Positions 1 to 10,175 of a DNA stretch of 64,000 nt are shown one piece after another. The DNA comes from Liolophura sinensis. Taxonomy: Eukaryota > Mollusca > Polyplacophora > Chitonida > Chitonidae. The position numbers were made by a program, and so were the translations under genes. Under the pieces are notes generated by a model. That model did not search any database. It was not told where the DNA came from and saw only the letters and a program-made list of their open reading frames with translations. The stretch's first letter is position 1. Every line of letters starts with the position of its first letter. Location of the stretch: assembly GCF_032854445.1 (NCBI RefSeq), contig NC_088306.1:6631924-6695923 (forward strand), written 5' to 3'.

Positions 1-425
1 CCGCGACCGTTTCAACTCATGAAACAGTCGGGCTCCATAATAACCAGATTTTCGCTCAAACGGTTCGGAATCGCCTCAGAGAAGCAAATCCTGGGCCCAA
101 TAGTCGTCTAATTTGTCTAACGCCATTTCAGCACGACAGTGCCCGTCTCTATGTTGCTGCTGTAAAATGCAAAGCATTTCTATAAGCCGAAAGCGTCGAA
201 GTACTCAACTGATCAGCGTGTTCACCTGATCTGTCCCCAACTGAACACCTGTGGGATGTCCTCGACCGACTTTGACGACTTCCACTTCCCGGTAACATCG
301 GGGAGTCGCGTTTGGCCCTCACACAAGAGTGGGAAAACATTTTGCGACTCACAACTGACTATCTTATCAGGTCTATTCTACGACGATTTGTAGCAGTGCA
401 GCATGCAAACGGACAAACTCGGTAC
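1..425 (+). pseudogene. Tc1-like transposase remnant, internally deleted
   Basis: This is a dead Tc1/mariner-superfamily transposase that runs off the left edge of the window. Near 40-85 one frame gives a QTVRNRLREA-type helix from the N-terminal DNA-binding half. It then jumps directly to QHDSARLYVAAV near 131-170, the block around the second catalytic aspartate. About 100 codons between them, including the first catalytic aspartate, are missing. SPDLSPTEHLWDVLD follows near 210-265 and holds the third catalytic residue. ALTQEWENI and a C-terminal TRY end near 425, where such proteins normally stop. Several stop codons and frame changes interrupt it. The family is clear from these blocks; the exact subfamily is not. 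I could not locate its terminal inverted repeats. Confidence 0.75.
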
Positions 426-687
426 TTTAGTGTGGAATTCCCCAAACTGACGCCACCCGTGTTTCCTAACCTGCCAGCGTTACCATCGGTTGAGCGTTTA
501 CATCAGCTACGGAAATGTATTGCTAAGAGTCCATTTTATGTCCCCTCTGGAAAGCGGCAGTGAGAGGAATTTGATAACGTCGATAATTTTATCACATTAT
601 TAGGTGTTGCGTTTATAATCTAATCTAATTCTAATCAGTATGATGATTTCCGCTATCTGTGAGCTGTCAAAATTTTACGGTCAGCTG
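426..687. other. Spacer after Tc1 remnant
   Basis: The transposase frame stays open past its usual end to a stop near 563, which looks like read-through of decayed DNA. I see no gene or recognisable repeat in the rest. Confidence 0.5.
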
Positions 688-736
688 GACCCAATTTTTC
701 AGGGTCGCAGGCAAACTGACCCTGAAAAATAGGGTC
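688..736. repeat. Perfect-type hairpin, GACCC/GGGTC arms
   Basis: Two 19-base arms at 688-706 and 718-736 are inverted repeats with a single mismatch, separated by 11 bases. Each arm starts GACCC and ends GGGTC around an A/T-rich centre. Further GACCCT and AGGGTC words follow up to about 860. The same motif returns at 1317-1361, on the other side of a SINE. The two sides are probably one non-autonomous element split by that SINE. Confidence 0.6.
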
Positions 737-904
737 GGAAAATAAGTGTCAAATTGTTTGACGCTAACAACAAGGGTCATTGTTCCAAACAAGACAAATT
801 TTTAGGATTGAAACACTGACCCTATATATTTGGGACCCTCATTTTTAGAGTTGCAAACACAGGCAAGTTTTTCCACTTAACTCTAAAATTTACACCTGTA
901 GATC

Positions 905-1256
905 AGAGACCCACAGTTGGTAGAGCGTTCGCTTCGAAAGCGGTAGATCCAGGATGAATCCTAAAAGGAGGGTCTTCCTCGCTTCCTCGCTTCCTCGCTT
1001 GGCGTTCAGCACGAAGGGAGTAGTGCAACGACTGGTTGACCCTTATCAGTATAATGGCTGGGGCGGGTCAGCTTACTTGCCTTCGGTAAACCGTCTCAGT
1101 GAAACAGCACTAGATAAAAGAGCGGTGGAAATCCGTCCTGCAACAAGGAGTTACATTACATGCACTCTAAGGATTCCTTCGTCGTCATATAAGTGAAAAA
1201 TTGTTAAGTACCACGTTAAACCCCAAGCTCTGACTCGCTCACTCACTCTATTTAAT
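905..1256 (+). mobile_element. SINE-A copy 1 (tRNA-derived SINE)
   Basis: A tRNA-like head with an A-box-like CAGTTGGTAGAGCG opens the element. A central domain follows (GGATAGTG-type, TATCAGTATAATGGC, GAGCGGTGGAAATCC), then the family tail GAAAAATTGTTAAGTAC...GTTAAACCCC and a CACT-rich run. Seven copies share this body in the window. A short CTTCCTCG stutter sits near 975-1000. The copy lies inside the hairpin-rich repeat. Target duplications are not clear. Confidence 0.85.
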
Positions 1257-1316
1257 GATGCCGATAATCCTAGATTTTAGGATTATGTCACCCTTATTCA
1301 TGGGTGTAAAACATAC

Positions 1317-1361
1317 AAACCCTAATTTTTGAGGGTCGCCTGACCCTAAATTATAGGGTTT
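1317..1361. repeat. Second GACCCT/AGGGTC hairpin
   Basis: Two roughly 20-base arms (1317-1337 and 1342-1361) are imperfect inverted repeats around a GCCT loop. They carry the same AGGGTC-GCCTGACCCT theme as the hairpin at 688-736. A smaller palindrome, ATAATCCT/AGGATTAT, lies at about 1263-1285. I infer that this is the right half of the repeat split by SINE-A copy 1. Confidence 0.55.
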
Positions 1362-1575
1362 GATAAGTGACTAATATTTGGAAAACCACAGACCCTCATG
1401 AGTTGGTCATGTCTATATCCTGCATATCAGGATCACATCTGACCTTAGCTTGTTTCGGGTAGTTTTGGTTACTAAAACCATGGGGTCCTGCCATGGACAA
1501 AATCGAAATTGTTATGTCTGGGAAATATCTGTTATTTGAACCATGCAGGGTGTTTTTTTCTGTCGTGTGACATGG

Positions 1576-1939
1576 CCCGGCCCCGATAGCACAGTTGGTA
1601 GAGCGCCCGCTTCAGGAGCGGTAGATCCAAGGTCAATCCTGTGTCGACTCACACCTAAGACTTGAAAAAGAGAAAGTTGTAACTTTCTCGCTTTGCGTTC
1701 AGCATGAAAGGGATAGTGGAAAGTGGTTAACCCGTATCAGTATAATGGCTCGGTCGGGGCGGCTTACTTGCTTTCGGTGAGGCGTGTCAGCGAAGCAGCA
1801 CTAGATAAAAGAGCGGTGGAAATCCGTCCTGCAACATGGAGGAATATTACATGCACTCTAAGGGTTTCTTCGTCGTTATATGACTGAAAAATTGTTTAGT
1901 ACGACCCAGGAACTCACTCACTAACTCACTCACTCTCAC
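1576..1939 (+). mobile_element. SINE-A copy 2, full length with target duplication
   Basis: This is the most complete SINE-A. It has a tRNA-like head (GCACAGTTGGTAGAGCGCCC), the conserved body and a CACT-repeat tail. The 8-base direct repeat TGACATGG flanks it at 1568-1575 and 1940-1947. That matches insertion by a LINE-type endonuclease and reverse transcriptase. Pol III promoter function is inferred from the tRNA-like head. Confidence 0.9.
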
Positions 1940-1947
1940 TGACATGG

Positions 1948-2550
1948 AGATAAACGATTTGACCATAGCCAATCTTTTACCTAGCTGTACCACCATCGTT
2001 TCTACATTAATTATAATACAAAACATCAGAACACACAGTACACCGGAGCAGCGACATTGGTATGACAGTCTGCAAAATGTCACCTCACGTAATTGGAGAA
2101 AAGCGACCTCTAGTTATTTTTACCTCCACACCCACCTACAGAGATACGCGACATTTTGGAGTCCAGACACAAATCGGTAAAGAGATCCAAACAAATGGCT
2201 AGTCTGGGCGTGTAAATTTTGAGGACATCAACATACTCGGTTCCATAACACTCGACGGTGTTGGGTTTCGGGATGAACATTGGGATATGGGCAGGTTGAA
2301 GGGAATTAACTGAAATCTTATCTGAAGAAGTTTATAATTTTAGCTGTTCCCCATCTGCATGTCCTTATAAATCAAAATACCAGACGGTGGCTGAGCTAGG
2401 TGATTATGAAAACATCTACTTTCCATACTTTTCATTTTAAGTGGAATAAGATAGCAAAAGAATCCAGCTAATATACAGCAGTACTAGTCATATCCAGAAA
2501 ACGAAGTTGTGTTGCATTCTAACCCGTTCAAAGCCGCATACGACATAATA
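1948..2550. other. Unassigned intergenic DNA
   Basis: AT-rich DNA with only short chance ORFs on both strands. No repeat family that I recognise. Confidence 0.5.
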
Positions 2551-2552
2551 AT

Positions 2553-2830
2553 AGACTTACAGCATAGAAAGTAAAACCAGAACAGCGATGACAGCGTGAT
2601 GCCCGACAAATGCTCACAGCTCATTTTTAAATACAGCGTCTTGTCAGTTAATATTAGTTAGGGATTTGTTCTAACTGGTTATGTAAAAATAAAATCAAAT
2701 TTCTCCCCCATGGCACCGTGTCTTAAGCAGATTTAGGTAAAAAGTTGATGTTATTGCAACATATTTGACGTCATTCGCCGAAAATTACTCACAATGTTGT
2801 CTTGGCATCACATGTAATATACAAAGACAT
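2553..2830 (+). repeat. R1 interspersed repeat, copy a
   Basis: R1 is a roughly 280-base interspersed repeat. In plus orientation it opens CTTACAGCATAGAAAGTAAA, continues CCAGAGCAGCGATGACAGTG and a GGTCAC block, and ends near a GTCATCACAT...AATACA segment. At least nine copies occur in this window. I see no long coding frame and no proven terminal repeats, so its class is unknown. This copy keeps both ends. Confidence 0.75.
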
Positions 2831-2859
2831 CGAAGATCGTACATGTACACACTCTAACA

Positions 2860-3315
2860 AATGTTTTCTTCATACAGTAACACTGCACGAAATTCCCTCA
2901 GTCACTAGCTCCAGTTCTTATACTCACGGCATGCCCCACAAAGTAGTTTTTACGATGTGTCGTGCTGGCACTTTGGCTAAACGCACAGTTTATTCTCGAT
3001 GGGAGTAGTGCTCATGAGTGTGCTGGATGTGATGGCAACTATATCATCAAACATATCCTGGTTGACTGTGCAGACTTTGCTCATTTTAGGCAAAGATTCT
3101 ACACAGTCGACACTATATATACTTATTATTAGAGTATCGTGTCTTTAGATTCTAACCTAAGGTTTAATTCTGTTTACCGTTTGATTAGTTTTGGATATTG
3201 TCATTATCATGTCGAAACTCTTCACTGTCTTCGGTTGCTAAGCATATTCTCTGCACGATATGACTAAAATATTCCCGATGTGGTGTTGAAACATAATCAT
3301 TTATTCTTTCAGGTA
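2860..3315 (+). pseudogene. 3' end of I/Jockey-like LINE (copy L1)
   Basis: A broken frame contains SSSSYTHGM, which matches the block NTSCTHGM near the C-terminus of the longer LINE copy at 51.8 kb. A 3' non-coding tail follows, ending ATATGACTAAAATATTCCC and then GTGGTGTTGAAAC and a CATT-type run near 3310. The same tail ends the long copy near 52.3 kb and a fragment near 16.8 kb. This is a 5'-truncated, dead insertion, as is usual for LINEs. Confidence 0.6.
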
Positions 3316-3321
3316 CAGTAC

Positions 3322-3480
3322 ACAATGCATGAGAAAGCGGTTGCACTAGATGAAGTGAACGGCAGAACGGTACTGGTCCATGAGGTCGTTGGTTCGAATC
3401 CAGTTCTTGTCGGTTTGGCTACTGTTTCATGGCAAGAATATTGTCATGTTGGCACCTGATAAAGGGCGGTGATTTACTGT
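3322..3480 (+). mobile_element. SINE-C candidate (tRNA-like B box)
   Basis: A strong B-box-like GGTTCGAATCC occurs near 3391, after a degenerate tRNA-like upstream half. It is followed by a CATGTTGGCACCTGATAAAG segment. This is the only copy seen here, and the A box is weak. The stretch does not fold convincingly as a functional tRNA, so I call it a SINE head and body rather than a tRNA gene. Confidence 0.45.
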
Positions 3481-3529
3481 GCTTGATTCGATTTCATGCA
3501 TTTATAAACTTGCGTGTCTGTGAAAACGT

Positions 3530-3950
3530 CTTCGTTCTATGCATCGAAACAGACATTCGTATACCAGCCTCCAGCCAATAAGGACATTCCGGGTCAATTA
3601 TCCCAAGGCCAACGCCCAAACCTACGTTTCCCACAAACTACAAAAGAACTCAGAAAGTATATCAAGTACGAAAATAGGACGGAATCATACAAAAAGAAGC
3701 GGTCAACAGTTTTCAGTGATGTAGGAAAGGCGCAAGGTATGTTTTAGGCGACTGAATGAAATCTGTATTCAAATTGTGCACCATAACAGAATATCATTTG
3801 TACATTGATTGTAACTGTTCATACATTCAACGTGGCGATATAATTCAAAACGATGAATATACGTCCCCTAGCGTAGGTTTAAGCGATATAGTTTCTAAAC
3901 ACAAATCAAATATGTTAATAAAAGTCATAAAGTATATACATACCAAATGA
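3530..3950 (+). repeat. R3 low-copy repeat with small ORFs
   Basis: Two small open frames lie here: about 77 codons at 3514-3747 and about 64 codons at 3756-3950. I recognise no family. The second contains DCNCSYIQRGDIIQNDE. A near match, DCNCSYIHRSELIQHDE, is encoded on the minus strand near 52.6 kb, and a weaker nucleotide match lies near 43.56-43.88 kb. The segment is therefore repeated and probably a mobile-element fragment. Coding potential is unproven. Confidence 0.35.
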
Positions 3951-4299
3951 CGAATCTCTTTTTGTTGAACAGCTGAAAGGACTGATGTGGAAGATTTCAT
4001 TTGGCTTCGTGACGTCTCAGAGGACTGTGCTTCACGTTTATTGATACATATATAAAAACCATACATTAATGTTCCTCTAGTATGATACCTCAAGTCGTTG
4101 AAAATTCTCATCGCCATAATGAAAAGGATGACTTTCTTGGAAGTTAAAATTATATTCTAGCACCACTAAAACGTGTGAAAAAATTACTCCAGATGGCCAG
4201 TGAAACAGCTTATATCTCCAGCAGACCAAACGGTAAAATCAGATTGGTGACGACACTGTGATAGAATTTGAAGACACGGGACTCCTTTCAGCGCGGGAA

Positions 4300-6062
4300 A
4301 CAAGATGGCCATATGAATGTTACAGTCGATACCTACACAAAGGATGTTTTTTTTTTATGTTGGCCAGGAAACTTGGAGTGAAGGCATTTGATGGAATAAC
4401 CTTGACACACTGGTTTTTGCAGTAATAACTGTATTGAAATCGTAACGCACAACACACAGATCTTACAAACGGTACAGAGCCATATTCACGCCAGATACAC
4501 GCCATATTCAGGACCCTTCGCTTTACTGCTGTCCAAGTGAGGATAATTCACAATGTCAAAATTGAGACTTTCCTTCTTGTAAAGTCTGCGAAAGAGGAAA
4601 CCGTTTTGGACTTTGTACAAATATAGGTTCAGATAAGATGTACCATCTGGAGGGTCTGTGGTTTCCCTTAAAACCAGCGAAGACTGATAAATATCTTCCA
4701 CAGCCTTTGCTATATATGGATTGTTTAAAGCCAACATATCATCAATATACGGTTTAGTGAACGAGAAAAATCGGACCTGGTGAAAATTACTTCTTAATAA
4801 TTTCTGCTTATAGTCGTATACCTGAGAACAGGTATAGGTCGGCGAAAAGGTGGGCACATTTTGTATCCATCGGAATACCTATACACTGTTGATATATGGT
4901 TTCCCGAATTCCACATATATGTTATTAACGACAAATTCAAGCAAATATCCCATCAATGGTAAACCTTGTATGTAGCCGAACTGAAGAAGGCTTTGTTGCC
5001 TCTGACGTCAATATAGCGGTGACCGGTTTTATTAAACACCGCAACAATTAATGATGAAGTTCAATCTATTATAATCGTGTGAGGAATCGCAGTATAGAAA
5101 GTGGAGGAATTCAAAGTAGAAAAGTCCGTATACCCTTTGTGTATTAGAGTGTGTAGTTCTTTATTGAGACATTTTTAAGTTTTCACATACAGTTGCCCCC
5201 TGAATTTTTTTTCAATTGCACAACAGTACTTGATCCAAAATGACTATACTTCTTGTAGTGCTTTCGTTAAGAAAATTGATACGAGTTTGGTGGTACAGTT
5301 TTTGACCCCGCAATAACTCAAGTTTTGTAGGGGGATTTATGCATTTTTGGAATCCAGTTTTGCTATGTAGATGTGACGGAAAGGTAAGGATATAATCTTC
5401 TGTTTGAGAAAGAACTGATAGTTCCTCACAGTATAGGTCGTTATTGCACACCTTGATGTTGTGACTGTGGTTATATTAAGCCCTTGCATAGGACCTGACT
5501 AATAATTCTTGCAGACAAATATAATAGTAATAGTATTAGGGGCTTTGTCCACAGGAATAATAACGTATTTTCTCTGAAGGTCATTAAGTACCTTTCGCAC
5601 AGTAGGATCCTTCAGAGACTGGCTGTCACATAAGCATTAGCATTGATGTGGTGGATTGCATATACAACCTTTCTCTTAGCTAGCTCAAGCCAAGTGTTTA
5701 GGACACAAGATTTTAGCGTCATTTATTTGTAAAATTTCCAAGCGCTGAGAGAATCTGATCTTCTTATTGGCCCTGACATTTATCTTTCCCGGCTCTCTGT
5801 GCTTTAGACCTCTTAGCAGCAGACCTGATCATCATTGTTTACAACATCAAGGTTACCCATCATGACATGTTGACATGGATTGTAAATGAAGTCTGACGAT
5901 TCACACTCACAATTGTATCTACCAGATGTATAATTCAGCATATCAAAATCTTTAACTGCTTTCGCGTAACTAAAAATCTTGGATGCGATCGGTTTTGTGC
6001 ATTGGTAGGAAATGGATGGGGGCTCTCGTATGTTGAAGTAGTTCGGCACAGCATTGAAAACC
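4300..6062 (-). mobile_element. Penelope-like element copy A, 5'-truncated
   Basis: A decayed copy of the same Penelope-like family found at 10.0-12.2 kb and 44.2-45.8 kb. Reading leftward, it starts at NYFNIREPPSISYQ near 6050. The CECESSDF...CQHV metal-binding-like block follows near 5900, then reverse transcriptase blocks (VDKAPNT, TTKLVS, FYTAIPH, GHRYIDVRGNKAFFSS). The palm motif YIDDMLALNN lies near 4740 and the C-terminal end near 4320. The GIY-YIG part is absent. Frame breaks and stops are frequent, and the first palm aspartate appears to be replaced by asparagine. It differs clearly from copies B and C, so it probably represents an older or separate subfamily. Confidence 0.8.
4486..4857 (-). 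pseudogene. Reverse transcriptase palm/thumb fragment of PLE copy A
   Basis: This is the longest uninterrupted piece of copy A, about 123 codons. It carries PYIDDMLALNNP, the YxDD catalytic motif of reverse transcriptases. DPPDGTSYLNLYLYK and FRRLYKKESLNFDIVNYPHLDSS follow and align block by block with copy C (44305-44715). The two aspartates of YIDD are intact here but not in copy C. The frame is cut from the rest of the enzyme by upstream stops, so I do not expect a functional product. Confidence 0.75.
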
Positions 6063-6382
6063 TCTGAATAATATATAATCCGTGGTACGTTGATTAAATC
6101 AAGTCACTCTAGTGAAACAAAGTGGTCATAAGAGATAACTTATTTTCTCACTTAACACAGGAAGGCCTACTCTGAAAACAACATTTCCTTTGAATATCTA
6201 CCTGTGTTATGTGCACGACTGCCGTCAGTTTCTAAATATAGCTTGCCACTGTTTACATATGCTAAGTTCAGGGAGTGCTGTCTGCCTCTACCTTAGAATA
6301 TTCCAGAATGCGCTCAGTTCGGTTCCTGTTTGTTTACATCAAGTGTTCAGGAATTTTCTTATTCTGGACAATTACACCAGGC

Positions 6383-6390
6383 TATATAAG
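6383..6390 (+). promoter_or_regulatory. TATA box in candidate LTR
   Basis: TATATAAG occurs 178 bases into the candidate LTR, followed by a purine-rich GAGAACGGAG stutter. The position suits an LTR promoter. Confidence 0.45.
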
Positions 6391-6855
6391 ATGGGAGAGA
6401 ACGGAGAACGGAGAAAGGAGAATTATTGAGAGTTTGGATGCTTTCGCTGTGTATTACTTTAGTAGGCCTTTTGTGCTGAATTTTGGTGTCTCTATAGCCT
6501 CTGGCTTTGTTATATCCTATCTCCACCGAGCACTTGTTCAGTCTGAACTTGTATGTTTAATTTGTGCTCTTGTATACACAGTGCTTATTAGTACACGGAC
6601 CCTGTCTGTGGAATTTTGTGTATATTTCGTCATACACTCAGTTATACTGTGGATTTTCCCTCTTGTGAATTTGCCTCTGAGCATTTATGCCTGTGTAATA
6701 TATATATTGTGGAATATATGCGTCTGTTTGGGCTTGACACCGTAAGTACTTTAGCATTTGTATAGATACTGCTATCCGTTCTTGTTAAACTTAAGTACTT
6801 TAGTATTTGTATAAGTCTTATTATCTGTTCTCGTTAAGCTAATACATTGTTGTAA

Positions 6856-6861
6856 AATAAA
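6856..6861 (+). promoter_or_regulatory. Polyadenylation signal in candidate LTR
   Basis: AATAAA lies about 93 bases before the LTR 3' end. It follows an imperfect direct duplication of AAGTACTTTAG...ATTTGTATA at 6743-6763 and 6791-6812. Confidence 0.4.
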
Positions 6862-6958
6862 ATCTGCTGGTTTTTGTTACTTTTTTGTGCGGCTAAACTG
6901 TCGTGTATTTCGAACAACCATCTCTTTATAATACAGGCAGTTTGGGTCGTAACACCTG

Positions 6959-7878
6959 TCACTAACCCATAACTGATGGGCGGTGTTGACACGATGGACA
7001 GAAAGGCCCGGATATTGGATGGCGACAGTACCAAAGGATGTCTTCTCCAAACTACTAAGCGAGTTGAAAGGCTGCAACCAGTTATAGCAAACAATGTGGT
7101 CAGCGGTGTCAGAAGTGAGATATTTCTAGTTGGTTGGGAAAGCTGTTAGATCAGTTGGCACAAGAACAGAACAGACAACATTGTTAACGTTTCCTAGTTG
7201 TTTATGAAAAGAAATTGTGCAGGTGTTACCCCACTCTACCATCTCTAAGCGCATGCATCAACAATTCCCTCTTCTGTTTGATGGATTCCGTCTTAAGTGA
7301 ATCGCTATGTGTTAAACATAGTTTCAGTTGTTTGACGTTGACAGATGGTGCTGTCAGCAGCAGTCTTTTATTTTTGCTTGACATTATTTTGTGTGCATTT
7401 GATAAAGCTATAAAAATGAATCTTCCTGAAATCCTGATGTTTTTCTTCTAGTTAGTTTTCATCTAATTAGAATGTGTGTTCATCAAATAACGATGTATTT
7501 GCCTGTAATCCATCCTTGTTTAAATATAATTAAAATATAATGTGTAATTGTTTTTTTTGTTCCTTGTTAACAATTGGTCTACATGTAGTCACCTTAATAT
7601 GTGCTGATAGAGTGGTGGCCAACGTGAAAGCACAGAGTGAGTGAAGTTGTTCAACGCAGTATTTGGCCATATATTGATAATTTATTAGGAAAGCAAAATT
7701 TTCTTTATCTCGATTGATAGTGCCGCTGGGTAGAAAGCCTGTCATTATGCCATTAGGGTAAGTATAGCAATTGAATCTCTTAAAGTGATCATGGAAATAA
7801 TAACGTGTGAAAACGGATACGTCACCCCACTTTACGGTAAGAAATATTATATATGAATAGCAAATAAAGATAATCAAG
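6959..7878. other. Unassigned DNA after candidate LTR
   Basis: Short overlapping ORFs occur on both strands but none is recognisable. One 137-codon minus-strand frame (7530-7943) runs into R1 copy b and is therefore suspect. Confidence 0.4.
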
Positions 7879-7879
7879 A

Positions 7880-8112
7880 CGTACTCCATAAAGAGTAAAA
7901 CCAGAGCAGTGATAACAGAGTGATTACAGTCAAATGGCCACACGTAACCGGTGAACCACTGCCTTTTGTGAATTTACCTCAGTCAAGGATTTTTTTCAAC
8001 TCAATTATTGATGTTAATGGCCATATATTAGGCGTCACTGGTTTAGAATCACTCAAAATGCTGTTTTGTCATCACATTTAACTTACAATCACATTAAAAC
8101 AATACAAGACAC
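7880..8112 (+). repeat. R1 interspersed repeat, copy b
   Basis: It shares the R1 blocks GTAAAACCAGAGCAGTGATA, CACACGTAACCGGTGAA, GGCGTCACTGGTTTAGAAT and CATTAAAACAATACAA. The first few bases are diverged, so the CTTACAGC start is lost. Confidence 0.7.
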
Positions 8113-9166
8113 GTTTTTCAAGACTCGCGTTCTGATTTAGTACATGAGGCTTTGTCCTCAGTTCGTTTGCACGCATGACTGATATAAACCTAAGGTGTAT
8201 TAATTAATCTATAGGATGTAGGTTAGACATGAAAGACGCTTCTATTGATGTACGAGTCCGTTTTCCTAAATACCGGTACTGAAAAGAGTATGGGCTGACA
8301 AAAGGCTTCAAAAGGCATATTCTTTTCCGGAAATGCTGACGTGCGCTCTGATCTCATGTGGGTGATAAGCTGCTGCACGTTGTGAAACCGGGTTATGGTC
8401 ATCTACCGTTAGAGAAAAAACCTTGATCTGATCAAGAGATTCATTAATTATCTCAAAGCATCAGGCAGACATGTGGAGAGCACACAGATAAGAATCACAA
8501 AGTTCCCCGAGTAGAGACGGGCAATTTCTTCAGAAGACATTTTGCTTAGAAATAGACAGCAAAATAACTGACGACAAATAGCGATAATGACTAAGCATTA
8601 AGAAGAGAACAGGGAAATGGTGTGGATAATGTAAAAAATATCAACATTGCACTTCAAGAATATATTTCTTTTATCTTTCTTCTCTATAGTCAAATGTCAG
8701 AATAATCATAGTATTTTGCACTATTGAACCTAATTGAAGGCGCGTGATAAATTTAGGCAACCTACCATTTAAAAGAAAATGAGTACCGGTAGGACTATTT
8801 GTCTACATGGAACCATGGAGAAATGGAAAGGCGCATACACAACTCGTACTGACCGAGCACGAGACAATTTTTGTTATATGCACGTGCCACAAAACTTCCC
8901 GTAAAAGCGAGAAATGAGATTTCAAAAACTTGAACACAGACATTACGCCTTGGGGTGGTGGTTGAGCCACCCTATTATACATCTATCTATCTGGTGGGAT
9001 TTGATAGCGGGAATTCGCGACTCAGTGGTTTGAGAGCCTCACTGGAATAACGTTTGTAGGCGGAGGATGAAAACCTTTGTCATATGACAGACGTATTTAT
9101 TTATTTAGTCGATTTTGTTTAACGCCAGATCCAAGCATTTTTTTTACTTTTGCAATAGTGATCTGT
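8113..9166. other. Unassigned intergenic DNA
   Basis: No gene or clear repeat. A TATTTATTTATTTAGTCGATTT run followed by TTTAACGCC near 9093-9125 may be the worn tail of a minus-strand SINE-B. Confidence 0.4.
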
Positions 9167-9559
9167 TCAAAGCACACGGTGTAAAACACTGACATTTGGC
9201 AAGGCTCTGTCGAAATTTTTCGCAGGTGAGGTATATACACACAAAGAACAAGGCAGCTCCCAATTGTTCCAGATGGTCGTCGTGTGCAAGCAAAGGATCC
9301 ACCTGTACATAATCTGGCCCAGTTGGAAGCTGTCTTGCACTAGGAATGGCAGCAACTTCCCCTTCAGAGTATCAGGAGGCTGACAGGTGGTATGAGAACA
9401 GTTGAGGCTGTCATCCAGGCATACAGCTGACACTGACGTAAAACGCTTTAAGAGATACCCAAATGACGTAACTTTAACACTGCTCACTCCAGAACCATAC
9501 TTGTAAAGACAATATTCCTCATCAAAATCAGTGATGATAAAATGCATGTGTGTTATCAA
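9167..9559 (-). other. Unrecognised 130-codon open frame
   Basis: An uninterrupted minus-strand frame reads ...FIITDFDEEYCLYKYGSG...CLDDSLNCSHTTCQPPDTL.... It is cysteine-rich, with six or more cysteines, and has no signal peptide. I do not recognise a family. Composition is more balanced than in the surrounding AT-rich DNA, so it could be a real exon, a gene fragment or chance. No splice partner or second copy is visible in the window. Confidence 0.25.
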
Positions 9560-10040
9560 TAAAACACAAGGATTCCAATCATTTTATCTTTTTCCATAAG
9601 CGAAAGGGTCACACGGTTCACAACAGGTCATATTTTACACTGTCGATAAGGGGGCGGGGGCGGGGAGGTGATTAAGTTCTTTGTGTACATATGTATATGC
9701 ACACCACATCTTTTGTAATATAAATGGTCGTCGACCGCCTACTGTCACCAAGATTCCAAGTTCTGAAATTGGCGGAGGTAAGCGGGATAACCGTTTCCTG
9801 TGCGCATGATCGAGATTTTATCGCTGCGGAGAAACAAGACCATGTGACCGTGTTAAAACATTAGTTAGTTACTTACGCATCAGCAAAATCTGTGTATTTT
9901 TATTCCACTCGATGTGACATCCGAGACTTTACATGAGTTCGAGGACAATTTCAAGCAGAAAATTTTGAAAAATACATTTTAAAAATTGGATTGGAGTTGA
10001 ATTCTGGGCTGTCGCCGTAATCGTAAGACTGTAATCGTAA
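9560..10040. other. Unassigned DNA upstream of PLE copy B
   Basis: No gene recognised. A G-rich run (GGGGGCGGGGGCGGGGAGG) lies near 9651-9669. Confidence 0.5.
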
Positions 10041-10175
10041 GGTGCATGTTCCCAGGGCCAGTCAATAAATGAATCGTTTGCACTAAGACCCATTTCCATC
10101 CAAATACCGGATATATTTGAGAGCATTAAACATGGTATTTTCACCAAACCGTGTTCTATCCAACTGAACGATTGT

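Larger units (their letters stand above)
6205..6954 (+). mobile_element. Candidate solo LTR (Ty3/gypsy-like size and target site)
   Basis: A 750-base segment begins TGTTA and ends TAACA, a short inverted terminal pair with the TG...CA ends of LTRs. The 4-base direct repeat CCTG flanks it exactly at 6201-6204 and 6955-6958. Inside are a TATA box (6383-6390) and, 470 bases later, AATAAA (6856-6861), the expected order for U3, R and U5. A 156-codon hydrophobic ORF in the T-rich interior is probably not a gene. No internal region or second LTR is visible. The alternative is chance, because a short minus-strand frame with CYDPNCLYYKE runs across the right boundary. Confidence 0.5.

Noticed and set aside
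6275-6745. 156-codon hydrophobic ORF that looks like a membrane protein
   Set aside because: It lies inside the candidate LTR in T-rich DNA, which gives hydrophobic codons by composition alone.
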